From: JAGOMX01 sp041738135
GTDB taxonomy: Bacteria; Pseudomonadota; Alphaproteobacteria; JAGOMX01
NCBI GenBank assembly: GCA_041738135.1
Contig: JBGSQK010000058.1
Span: 1-64,000 of the forward strand
Reading direction: 5' to 3'
DNA: 64,000 bases
A model generated the notes under the pieces. That model was not told the origin of the DNA. It saw only the letters and a list, made by a program, of their open reading frames with translations, and ran no database searches. Shown here piece after piece: positions 1 through 7,679 of this stretch. The translations under genes and the position numbers were made by a program. How positions within the stretch are numbered: position 1 is the first letter of the stretch; the number at the start of each line of letters is the position of its first letter.

Positions 1-120
1 ATCCCTTACTTGCTCACCGCGCCGCTCATTTCCAGACTTGCTTGGGTTACGCGGGGGCCCAAACGCCGGATGCCTTTCGTTTTTGTGTACACGAGGGGAA
101 GAGTTCCATCTCTTACCCTT
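1..120 (-). other. 5' part of an unidentified transcript running off the window
   Basis: This stretch lies directly downstream, on the minus strand, of a near-consensus promoter. The predicted RNA can form a 5' hairpin from GGG/AAGAG pairing with CUCUU/CCC and is G+C-rich compared with the A+T-rich DNA upstream of it. Reading frames on both strands stay open here, but none has a convincing ribosome-binding site or a recognisable product. A stable non-coding RNA or an untranslated leader are both possible. I compared it by memory with 5S rRNA, SRP RNA, RNase P RNA and tmRNA and did not recognise any of them. Confidence 0.3.
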
Positions 121-126
121 ATGAGT

Positions 127-155
127 AATATAGTAATAACAGTTCGATTTGTCAA
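127..155 (-). promoter_or_regulatory. Strong sigma70-type promoter, TTGACA-N17-TATATT
   Basis: On the minus strand a perfect -35 hexamer TTGACA (150-155) is followed after exactly 17 bases by TATATT (127-132, five of six consensus bases). The start of transcription is expected near 120, leading out of the left edge of the window. It is one of the best -35/-10 matches I found in the window, which suits a highly expressed gene or stable RNA. Confidence 0.6.
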
Positions 156-256
156 GAAAAAAATTACTTATGGGCAAGAATAGTTTAATTTAATGGCAAA
201 AATGTTGATTTAATACGTGTAATATTAATAATAACAATATGGATAAGGGATTTTGG

Positions 257-427
257 GAGACCATTTCAAAACCCTTTACAATCTCTCCTTGTGGGAGAGG
301 TCCGAAGCGAAGCGTAGGGGTGAGGGGTCTTACAAGCCGCTTCAGGACTGCGGCATGACCCCCTCACCCGGCCTGCGGCGGACCTCTCCCACAAGGGGAG
401 AGGTGAGAAGGGTTTTGAAACGGTCTC
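257..427. repeat. Palindromic MITE-like repeat, family A, full copy
   Basis: The element is bounded by 20-base inverted terminal repeats (257-276 and 408-427) that differ at one position. Inside lies a second inverted pair built on the core ctctcc-ttgtgggagaggtc. Related copies lie at 2962-3022 and 7573-7679. An open frame across it (253-438) is a by-product of the repeat and not a gene. There is no transposase; it looks like a non-autonomous palindromic element that would fold into a long hairpin if transcribed. Confidence 0.75.
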
Positions 428-435
428 AGAATGAA

Positions 436-465
436 TAAAAAAAGAGCGCTGGATTTGCGCTCTTT
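436..465 (-). terminator. Rho-independent terminator after the 793-residue protein gene
   Basis: A 9-bp perfect stem (441-449 with 457-465; core AGAGCGC) has a 7-base loop and, read on the minus strand, is followed by a run of seven T. It sits 20 bases past the stop codon of the minus-strand gene that ends at 485. Confidence 0.85.
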
Positions 466-484
466 CATAAGTCGGGGACGTTAC

Positions 485-2866
485 TTATTGGTTTGTGTCG
501 GTTGCTAGCATTTTAAGGCAGTTTTTCATAAACCTCTGAGTTTTGTCATCTGTATCCTCAAATACAAGCCCGGCACTCAGGTTTGCAGCAATTTTTTCCA
601 ATGATGCCATTAAGGCATCTGAAGGTCCCGTAATCTGAAGATAATCATGAAGATTCTCAAATGCTTGAGCAAATTCATTTGCCTGGGAGGGTGCTATTTC
701 AGTTAAATCCTCATAACTTTGCATGGTGGCTTCTAATTTCACCAATTGCTCTCTTAAGCTACTCACTGCCTCAGGCAGAACTTCCTCCATTAGGGCTGAT
801 GCTGACGCCATAGAAGCCTGATGCTGGGCTTCATGCTCCGCTATTTCCGCTTGCCGCAGTTGAATTTGGAGCTCAATTTCCCGCATCTCAGCCTCATGAA
901 GCTTCTTGATGTCTTGCACCTCAGATTCATAACGAATTTTTGCTGCATAATTGTGGGCTTGGATACGAGCCTCTTCCGCTTGAATTTCTGCTTGAATAAG
1001 GGCCTGCTGTTCTTCATAGCGTGCTGCCAGGTCATTGAAGCGGTCATTTGCTTCCTGTGCAGTTTGTTCCAACTCCGCTTGAACTCGGTCGTGCTCTTGC
1101 TGCATCTGCTCCATCGCAGCAGCATGATCAGGAAACGGCAACTTAGCCTGCAAGTCTTGCTCTTGTGCATTCACCCATTCCGTATATTTCTGGTCTTCAG
1201 AAGTGCTCACGAACTCCTTGAACACGTCACGGAAATGATTAATCCGATCCACAATGCCGTTACGAACTGTATCAATGTAGGCTGTGGCATCTTCAACTGG
1301 ATCCACATTCAAACCCGACCAAGCAAGCAATCCGCGAGCATCTTCAATATTTTTCAAACGATGATACATGGTCGTGGTAGATACTGTTTCCTCATGACCA
1401 TTCATGAATTTGAACTTCACATCAATGAACCTATATTTAGGTGCCGCATCCGCATTTTCCAGAGGAGGCATGTAAACCACTTCAGCTGATTTGATTTTGC
1501 CATAAGTTGCTTCGATATCTCCAGTCTGCTTAACTTGCTCGATGATTTCCTCGTTTGAGAAAGGACTGATTCCATCAGTAGTGCTGGTATTGAATGGATT
1601 AAACGGTACTTCCCATGAGCTTTCCTCGTCGTTGAGTTTCTCAAGAGCATTGTCCACAAACGTGTCGATCACTTCTATAAAGCTGCCTTTGCCGAACAAG
1701 CTTTCATCAAAACCGGTGGCTTCTCTCATAACCCAAAAGAAACCGCCCATGACTTTCTTGAATGCTTCCAAGCCGTGCTTTGGCAGCACATCAGAAACCA
1801 GCTTGCCATAGAACCATTCAAACGTCTCTTCGATTTTTAAGAATCGATCGATGGCTACGTTTGTATAACTCCGTGCAATGGTTTCAGCATCAATTTCGGA
1901 TTCAGACATATGTGCGTCGTAGTAAAGCTTGTCAACTTTTTCTATGATGTGTTTCTTAAGAAATTTCACCCTTTGATCCAGCTCCGCATGAACAAAATCA
2001 TGGGCTGACATGGCTGCAGGTGATAAATTGTCTACGCCATGGGCACCCACCTCAGAAGTAGTTGAAAAGGCAAAGGGATAAATGCGTTTGATGGCCATGT
2101 AGGTTAAAAATGGCACGCCCAACTTGTCTTCTCCTAACATAGGGTAGTGGATGTTTGGGTGCACTCGTTCACGTACCAATTGCTCCACCAAATCGATTAT
2201 GTTGTCTGAGATGTATTGCGTATAAAAGAGCACCTCGTTTTCTTGACCCTTGTTATCAAATTCCTCTGTTTCGATAAAGGCTTTAACAGGTGTTTTCCAT
2301 GCGTCGTTTTCAAACAGACCCAGTAGGTACTCTGGATTGGTTGCATGGGTGAATACGGTTTTTTCCTCTTCGGTAGGCTTGCTCACTGAGGCAATTAATC
2401 GGGCATAAAAGTCCAGAAAAACGGGAATGGTTAAAACCGGCTTGCCCGTCGTGCGACGTGGACGTGTTAAATACTCAATATCGGCGTTCAAATCTTCTAT
2501 TGTGTCGCTCGTAGTAAGAGTATTCATGTATGCTTGAAATTGCCTCAATAAAGGCATCAAACTATCAAAGTGGGTCGTCATAAGATTAGCTTCTGACTTG
2601 TTTTTGATAGCGAAATATTCACGGATGAATCCATCTACCACTTTCATATCCAATTGGCTAAAATGGCTGAATGTCTCTTTATCTGTCTTCTCGCAAGATT
2701 GCAATAAATCACACAAAGTGAGTGTGGCATCGTTGCGCACAAACTTTTGTGGTGCTACAGCTTCATTCAAATAATCTGGGTTTGTCGACGCATAGGCAAC
2801 ACTTACGCTCATGGCGATCATTGATGCAGAGGTAGCAATTTTCAGTAATTTCATATTCATGTTCAC
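485..2866 (-). CDS. Exported coiled-coil protein of unknown function
   Basis: I do not recognise the family. The 793-residue product begins with a typical Sec signal peptide (Lys-containing start, hydrophobic core to about residue 26, ending AYA-S), so it should reach the periplasm or beyond. Residues about 30-560 look globular and mostly helical with many acidic residues. About residues 590-720 form a long Glu/Gln/Ala-rich heptad region predicted as coiled coil. There is no lipobox, transmembrane anchor or beta-barrel pattern. An AGGA ribosome-binding site lies 8 bases before the chosen ATG. The gene stands alone with its own terminator. Divergent to it is another large exported unknown (3130-6588), so the two may belong to one lineage-specific secretome. 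Confidence 0.7.
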   Translation of the reverse strand: MNMNMKLLKIATSASMIAMSVSVAYASTNPDYLNEAVAPQKFVRNDATLTLCDLLQSCEKTDKETFSHFSQLDMKVVDGFIREYFAIKNKSEANLMTTHFDSLMPLLRQFQAYMNTLTTSDTIEDLNADIEYLTRPRRTTGKPVLTIPVFLDFYARLIASVSKPTEEEKTVFTHATNPEYLLGLFENDAWKTPVKAFIETEEFDNKGQENEVLFYTQYISDNIIDLVEQLVRERVHPNIHYPMLGEDKLGVPFLTYMAIKRIYPFAFSTTSEVGAHGVDNLSPAAMSAHDFVHAELDQRVKFLKKHIIEKVDKLYYDAHMSESEIDAETIARSYTNVAIDRFLKIEETFEWFYGKLVSDVLPKHGLEAFKKVMGGFFWVMREATGFDESLFGKGSFIEVIDTFVDNALEKLNDEESSWEVPFNPFNTSTTDGISPFSNEEIIEQVKQTGDIEATYGKIKSAEVVYMPPLENADAAPKYRFIDVKFKFMNGHEETVSTTTMYHRLKNIEDARGLLAWSGLNVDPVEDATAYIDTVRNGIVDRINHFRDVFKEFVSTSEDQKYTEWVNAQEQDLQAKLPFPDHAAAMEQMQQEHDRVQAELEQTAQEANDRFNDLAARYEEQQALIQAEIQAEEARIQAHNYAAKIRYESEVQDIKKLHEAEMREIELQIQLRQAEIAEHEAQHQASMASASALMEEVLPEAVSSLREQLVKLEATMQSYEDLTEIAPSQANEFAQAFENLHDYLQITGPSDALMASLEKIAANLSAGLVFEDTDDKTQRFMKNCLKMLATDTNQ

Positions 2867-2961
2867 AATCCTAATATAGTGTTAATACAACATTCTATTG
2901 TAGATATAGGTAGCCATGTGCAATTATTCAAGTGATTTATTGCATGCTGTTTCTGTGTATA

Positions 2962-3022
2962 CGGCTTGTAAGTCCCCTCACCCCTCCGCTTCGCTCCGGA
3001 CCTCTCCCACAAGGGGAGAGGT
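2962..3022. repeat. Family A palindromic repeat, partial copy
   Basis: About 60 bases match the right half of the family A element, including the cacaaggggagaggt end. The segment is nearly identical to 7616-7677. It lies between the divergent genes at 2866 and 3130 and so may fall in their promoter region. Short open frames across it are repeat artefacts. Confidence 0.7.
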
Positions 3023-3129
3023 TAAGTGGGGCAAGCGAACCCTCAGATTGCATTTTTTCCTTTCCATCCTATTGCTTAAATCGATTAAAATTACTATTGT
3101 CTTTTCAAACAAACACTTGAGGAGAAATT

Positions 3130-6100
3130 ATGTCCGCATCTAAATTGCTTAAATGTTCTGTGTTAGCCATATCAGCAGCTTTGGTCGATCCATGTTTATC
3201 ATCGGATGATGATCAAAAGTTTAACAAGAATAGACAAGCATCTAAAAAAGATCAGGGCTGGCAAGTTGTGACGTCTCGTGGCGGTCGTCCAAAGCAAAAA
3301 CCGCAGACGCCACAAGTTTCGCCTCCTCTTCGACAAAAAAAAGTTCAACCTTTTTTTGTCCCAGCCCCCAGAACCAAGGAAGAAATAGAAAAGCAAGCTA
3401 AGCTTGACGCTAAATGGAATAGGACACGTACATACCTGTTGGGTGAGATGGAGGCTCTGAATATACCTAACGCCAATGCAGTTGTTGTTCCTTTGCTCAA
3501 TAGGCTGCGTCAAGAAACCAGCATGAAGATGATTCAACAACATTTTAAGGACTATATGTTCTTCATGTCGTATTTGCCTAAGATGAAAGAAGGCGCCCAT
3601 GTGAGAGCATTTAGGAATATCTATACGAACAACTCTGGGTCTCTACTTTTGATGAATACTTTATTGGGTTCCTTATCTGAAGAGAAACGACGTGAGTTTG
3701 CACCCCTTTTGCATGAGGAAGCGCTGTCGGATAAGTTCCTGCAGTTAGAAAAAAATGGTTTTTCGCTATTTGAGAAATTTGACGCGGCCGATAAGTTTAC
3801 AGTGCTACAATTAGTAATGAAGAGGGAAACATTAAAACTCCTGAGAAATAGGACTTTTTCCCAGGCTTTTAACGAACTCATGGAAATGTTAAAATATGAC
3901 AATCAAAAGGCCCGCACAAAAGAGGATGCATCGGCGCATCTCAAATTACTCAAAGCCTTAGCCACAAGAGTAGATATAGATGCTTTAAAGATAAATGAGT
4001 GCAAAAACCGTGGCCTTGCATGGGCTTTTCTTTTGGCTTCTGAGGACGTTAAGATCTCAGAGAGGGGATTTGCAGATCAATTTAATTCAGTTTATGACAC
4101 TTATTGGAGACACTCATACGCGGGGAATGAGGAGAAGGAGCTTGGTCTGCTCAAGAATGATGTTCCTCTGTTTTTCCAAGTATTAAAGATGTTATTGGCT
4201 GAAGGGCCAGACAGAGGAGAGAACCCTGGTCAGTACAATGAATTTGCGTCTACAGTGTTTAATAAAGCCTGTGAACCAAGACTTGAACTGTTACAATGCA
4301 TGCATGCCCACCGAAATCTGTGGTATAAAAAGCCGATCGCCAGCCAGTATACTCTTGGTGGCGAGACCTTCTTTAGAGCCTCAGCTCAAACTCAGAAACC
4401 CTTAACTGCACAAAAATTGTTCCTACTTTTAAAAAATCTTGCGGTAGATTTGGAGTTAGACCGTTCTCACTGGGAGGACGCTATCACAGATATTGCAAAG
4501 CTTTCTGAAAAGACAGAGGATCTGGTAGAGCGTTTAGAGAGACGTTTAAACTCATTAAAGACATTTCCTTCAGGCATAAAAAAGCAAATGGCTTTTGACT
4601 TTTGGAAAATGTATGTAGCAGAGCAATTACTCGTAGGCAGAGACGCCGAAGATGAGCGACAAAATATGTTTAGCTATCGACAGGCAAGTCGCTTTACGTA
4701 TACGTTAGAGTTAATTGAATTTCTAAGAAGTGTTCCTGAAAATCAGATAATAAAGATCTTCCAGATCATGCAAGGACTGCTCGCCAAGGTTTCTGTGGAT
4801 GGATCGGGACATAAAGACTGTCTTAAAAGCATGCGTAGTGTTTTAAGAGATTTTCCAAATGATCGTATAAGCAACCTTATAGAAAACTTTGAAAAATTTT
4901 GCACTGCAAATGCTGTAACTGTGACGTCGTTTCGTGAGTATGTAACATATTCACCGTTCTTATTGAACGATGAATGGCTGTCTTCATTACTTAAGAGTCC
5001 ACTAAGATACCAGGCATCGGTCATGACAATTCTACTGGAGTGGTACGAGAGGTTGGATGCAGTCATGCAAGAAGAGGTTCATGGCTTTTGGAAGGGTGAG
5101 TTGGTAAAAGCTGACCCGAATGTTAAATTGGCCCGTATGATTTTGGAGCATGCGCGTGACTTGCCATCTACTCTGCGTGACCTGTTGACGGCTGCTGCTT
5201 TTAGTAAAAGGCAGGAGTATATGAGAAAAATGAATTCTGATGAGCTTAGAGTGGCTCACCCTGCGGCTAAATGGGTCACAGAGAACCAAAGAGAGCTCGG
5301 TATTATCGATCCCGATAATGACGAAGTGTATCAGCTCGCAGGCGTTGTTCTCGCAAAAGCTGCTTTTGGCAAAAGGCAAGAGTTTATGACTAAAATGAAT
5401 TCTGATGAGCGCCAGGTAGCTCGCACTGCGGCTAAAGAAGTAGTTCGGGATCCAAGAGAGTTCGGTATTGTTGATCCAGATAATGATGAGGTGTATCAGT
5501 ACGCAATTGTTATTCTCGCGAGAACTGAGAACAGCAGAAACCTACTTAATCCATATAATGTCTTAAAGCATCATCAACGTATGGCCGAAGAGGTGGTTAG
5601 CCACGAAATGATTCGTACGCCCTCGGTAAAGCCTATTATTAACGGGGACAGCTACTATGTCCGGGGTGATGTATTCAATTTTATGAGGGTCAACCAGGCC
5701 ACTTACGCACAGCTTCCTAAGCATTCGAAGACTTACATTCGAGATATGAAGGCGCAAGTTTTGGCCAAGGAACCTGATCTGAGAGGAGCCATGCTTGGAG
5801 CGACTGAAGGTGGATTTCTTGAGCACCTACTCGCCACCAAAGGCGCCCCAAAAGAAGTGGTACCAGCAGTTAATGCGAAACTGATCGCCATTGTGGCTTA
5901 TCTGCAGAGTTTGCCTAATGAAGTAATTGTCGCGGGGAACCTAACACAGCAGGAACAGGAGTTTGCTAGTTTTATGAGCCATGCCCAGGCATGTGAGACG
6001 AACAAAACCGAAGTGATTCACAAGTTTTATGTTTCTCTTCCCGAGGAGGCCCGCCTTAAAAAATTGAAGTCCGCTGAGGATTCTTCTGAAGATCACTTGA

Positions 6101-6588
6101 GGCAAATATTTGAAAAGCCATTGTGGGATTTGGCTGAAGAGTTGTTTTCTTGCGAAAAACCATTTCTTAGAACGCTGTGTGGGCTACGCAAAGGGGAAGT
6201 TTTTCCAAATGCCTCACATATCGAGATGTTTGTGAAAAATTTGCTGTTAATGGATGTACCCTTTTATACCCGGCATATGCATGACCCCTATACCAGAAAT
6301 TGCGTTCCTGAGAGTCTTCTTACTTACAGAAGAACAGGTGTGTTGGAGCTGTTGTTCTCTAAGTTTATAAAAGTTGAGGATTTGGCTGGAGCAGCTGAGG
6401 TTGCCATAAATCGACAGATGATAGTGCCAAAGAGCCCCACAATTGTCCGAGTTCAGGAGTTTTTTGAACAGAAAGGTAGAGTGGCGGAATTGGAATTCGA
6501 TGATGAAACTCAAATCACGACGATTCCTAATCATAAGGTCTATGAGCTGTTGCATCTGTTGAATATTCTTCAGGTGGAGGAGAAGTAG
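3130..6588 (+). CDS. Large exported helical protein of unknown function
   Basis: The 1152-residue product has a Sec-type signal peptide (about residues 1-24), followed by a Lys/Gln/Pro-rich low-complexity stretch (about 28-85) and then a long, mainly helical region without any domain I recognise. Residues 689-798 are a tandem duplication of a 55-residue unit. The start codon has a GAGGAG ribosome-binding site 7 bases upstream. No transmembrane helix or lipobox is visible after the signal peptide, so the protein should be periplasmic, surface-attached or released. There is no operon partner on the same strand. Length, low similarity to known families and the basic linker would fit an effector or surface protein, but this is inference. 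Confidence 0.7.
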   Translation: MSASKLLKCSVLAISAALVDPCLSSDDDQKFNKNRQASKKDQGWQVVTSRGGRPKQKPQTPQVSPPLRQKKVQPFFVPAPRTKEEIEKQAKLDAKWNRTRTYLLGEMEALNIPNANAVVVPLLNRLRQETSMKMIQQHFKDYMFFMSYLPKMKEGAHVRAFRNIYTNNSGSLLLMNTLLGSLSEEKRREFAPLLHEEALSDKFLQLEKNGFSLFEKFDAADKFTVLQLVMKRETLKLLRNRTFSQAFNELMEMLKYDNQKARTKEDASAHLKLLKALATRVDIDALKINECKNRGLAWAFLLASEDVKISERGFADQFNSVYDTYWRHSYAGNEEKELGLLKNDVPLFFQVLKMLLAEGPDRGENPGQYNEFASTVFNKACEPRLELLQCMHAHRNLWYKKPIASQYTLGGETFFRASAQTQKPLTAQKLFLLLKNLAVDLELDRSHWEDAITDIAKLSEKTEDLVERLERRLNSLKTFPSGIKKQMAFDFWKMYVAEQLLVGRDAEDERQNMFSYRQASRFTYTLELIEFLRSVPENQIIKIFQIMQGLLAKVSVDGSGHKDCLKSMRSVLRDFPNDRISNLIENFEKFCTANAVTVTSFREYVTYSPFLLNDEWLSSLLKSPLRYQASVMTILLEWYERLDAVMQEEVHGFWKGELVKADPNVKLARMILEHARDLPSTLRDLLTAAAFSKRQEYMRKMNSDELRVAHPAAKWVTENQRELGIIDPDNDEVYQLAGVVLAKAAFGKRQEFMTKMNSDERQVARTAAKEVVRDPREFGIVDPDNDEVYQYAIVILARTENSRNLLNPYNVLKHHQRMAEEVVSHEMIRTPSVKPIINGDSYYVRGDVFNFMRVNQATYAQLPKHSKTYIRDMKAQVLAKEPDLRGAMLGATEGGFLEHLLATKGAPKEVVPAVNAKLIAIVAYLQSLPNEVIVAGNLTQQEQEFASFMSHAQACETNKTEVIHKFYVSLPEEARLKKLKSAEDSSEDHLRQIFEKPLWDLAEELFSCEKPFLRTLCGLRKGEVFPNASHIEMFVKNLLLMDVPFYTRHMHDPYTRNCVPESLLTYRRTGVLELLFSKFIKVEDLAGAAEVAINRQMIVPKSPTIVRVQEFFEQKGRVAELEFDDETQITTIPNHKVYELLHLLNILQVEEK
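5194..5523 (+). repeat. In-frame tandem duplication, 2 x 165 bp
   Basis: Two adjacent 165-base units (5194-5358 and 5359-5523) encode 55-residue copies starting AAF(S/G)KRQE and ending (G/A)(V/I)V(L/I)LA(K/R). Most residues are conserved, including the IDPDNDEVYQ/VDPDNDEVYQ block, while the DNA has diverged at many third positions. This points to an older duplication kept under protein-level selection. Confidence 0.85.
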
Positions 6589-6644
6589 GGTTGGTTTATA
6601 AACTCACAGTGAAGTGCTATCCTGTATAGCACTCATTGGCTTGT

Positions 6645-6805
6645 CGTCATCCAGAGCGCGCCTCGGCGAAGCCGAGGAAGCGTGGGATCCAGCACATAAG
6701 TGCCGCGCAAGCGGCTCCATATAGCTTGTACGGCAGTCGCTGCGCGACACTCATAAGCTGGATCCCACGCTTACTCCGCTATGCAGAGCTGCGCTCTGGA
6801 TGACG
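6645..6805. repeat. Palindromic repeat, family B
   Basis: A 161-bp imperfect palindrome begins with cgtcatccagagcgc and ends with its exact reverse complement. An internal inverted pair is built on gtgggatccagc. A second copy lies at 30201-30365 and a shorter relative at 44007-44124. It occupies most of the gap between two convergent genes and carries no coding capacity. Confidence 0.8.
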
Positions 6806-6832
6806 GGAATACGTAATAGTATAGCCAAATAA

Positions 6833-6864
6833 AAATCCCCGGCTCTGATAAGAGCCGGGGATTT
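6833..6864. terminator. Bidirectional hairpin terminator, strongest for the minus strand
   Basis: A perfect 14-bp stem (6833-6846 with 6851-6864; core ATCCCCGGCTCT) has a 4-base loop. Read on the minus strand it is followed by TTTTTATTT, so it should terminate the lipoprotein gene that ends at 6891. The plus-strand side is less T-rich. Confidence 0.85.
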
Positions 6865-6890
6865 AAAGCTTTATTTAAAACGGGACTGGA

Positions 6891-7445
6891 TTAGTAGCCG
6901 CGTTTGAAATTGATGTTTTGTTCTGTTTTTGGCCTGTTCATCATAGGCTGTACGTCTTGATAGCCGGATTGATCAGGTACAACGCGTGAGCGTCCGTCTT
7001 GACCTACCACTACGACTACGCGTGTGCCTGGTGACATAGGATTGTCTAGACCTTGCACTACTGTCATCATGCTGCCATTGGTTAGCTTAACAGAATATTC
7101 CATACCGTCTTGCGCCTTCAGAGCTTTTTCTGCAAAAGCACCTGCTACACCGCCAAGAACAGCGCCACCGACTGTGGCTGCAACGTTACCACTACCGCGA
7201 CCAACTTGGTTACCTGCAAGACCACCACCAACGGCGCCCAATGCAATGCCTGTCTGGTTTTCGCCAAGGTATTCACCCTCTTCTACGTGCACTTTACGTG
7301 CGCTGGCGATTACGCCTTGGTAGGAAAAGGATGCTTCGCCAACGGCGCTGGCCTTGTATGTATCGCCGGAAATGTTACGTGCGCAACCACTCAAAGCCAT
7401 TACGGCTAGACATGGGGAGATTACTTTAATTAAAGTCGTATTCAT
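6891..7445 (-). CDS. SlyB / 17-kDa-antigen-like glycine-zipper outer-membrane lipoprotein
   Basis: The protein has a lipoprotein signal peptide with lipobox LSGC, so it should be acylated and sorted to the outer membrane. A glycine-zipper segment follows (GAVGGGLAGNQVGRGSG..., then AVLGGVAGAFAEKA), the hallmark of the SlyB/PcP/Rickettsia 17-kDa antigen group. A small C-terminal domain follows, ending in a basic tail. I prefer the ATG at 7445, which has AAAGGT about 7 bases upstream, over a GTG at 7454 in the same frame. Members of this group contribute to envelope integrity, but a precise role cannot be read from the sequence. The gene is monocistronic. Confidence 0.85.
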   Translation of the reverse strand: MNTTLIKVISPCLAVMALSGCARNISGDTYKASAVGEASFSYQGVIASARKVHVEEGEYLGENQTGIALGAVGGGLAGNQVGRGSGNVAATVGGAVLGGVAGAFAEKALKAQDGMEYSVKLTNGSMMTVVQGLDNPMSPGTRVVVVVGQDGRSRVVPDQSGYQDVQPMMNRPKTEQNINFKRGY

Positions 7446-7572
7446 CTTGATCACCTTTCAGAGTTCAGTTCTGTGTAGATTTAACATTGCCAATGCAAGT
7501 CGTCAATTTATTTAAAGGCATAGGGGCTATGATTTAAATGCATAGCGGGTATTCAATAGACTATTTCAAAAC

Positions 7573-7679
7573 TTCACCTCTCCCCTCGTGGGAGAGGTCC
7601 TCCGAAGGCCGGAAGCGGCTTGTAAGTCCCCTCACCCCTACGCTTCGCTCCGGACCTCTCCCACAAGGGGAGAGGTGAA
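7573..7679. repeat. Family A palindromic repeat fused to the end of the RND pump gene
   Basis: Arms of 28 bases (7573-7600 and 7652-7679) are inverted copies with a single mismatch. The right arm and part of the centre encode the last 13 residues (FTSPLVGEVRSEA) and the stop codon of the minus-strand RND gene. The element has therefore replaced or extended the original 3' end of that gene. Confidence 0.85.

Noticed and set aside
253..438. 61-codon open frame on the plus strand
   Set aside because: It lies entirely in a family A palindromic repeat; the open frame is a by-product of the repeat.
821..1489. 222-codon plus-strand open frame
   Set aside because: It is antisense to the exported coiled-coil gene; it is rich in Leu/Cys/His with no ribosome-binding site, typical of a shadow of a Glu/Gln-rich coding region.
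6645..6805. Candidate insertion sequence or attachment site
   Set aside because: No transposase or integrase frame and no target duplication seen; it is a non-coding palindrome with relatives at 30201 and 44007.
7024..7409. Three overlapping 60-99-codon plus-strand frames
   Set aside because: They are antisense to the glycine-zipper lipoprotein; Gly/Ala codons produce long open antisense frames.
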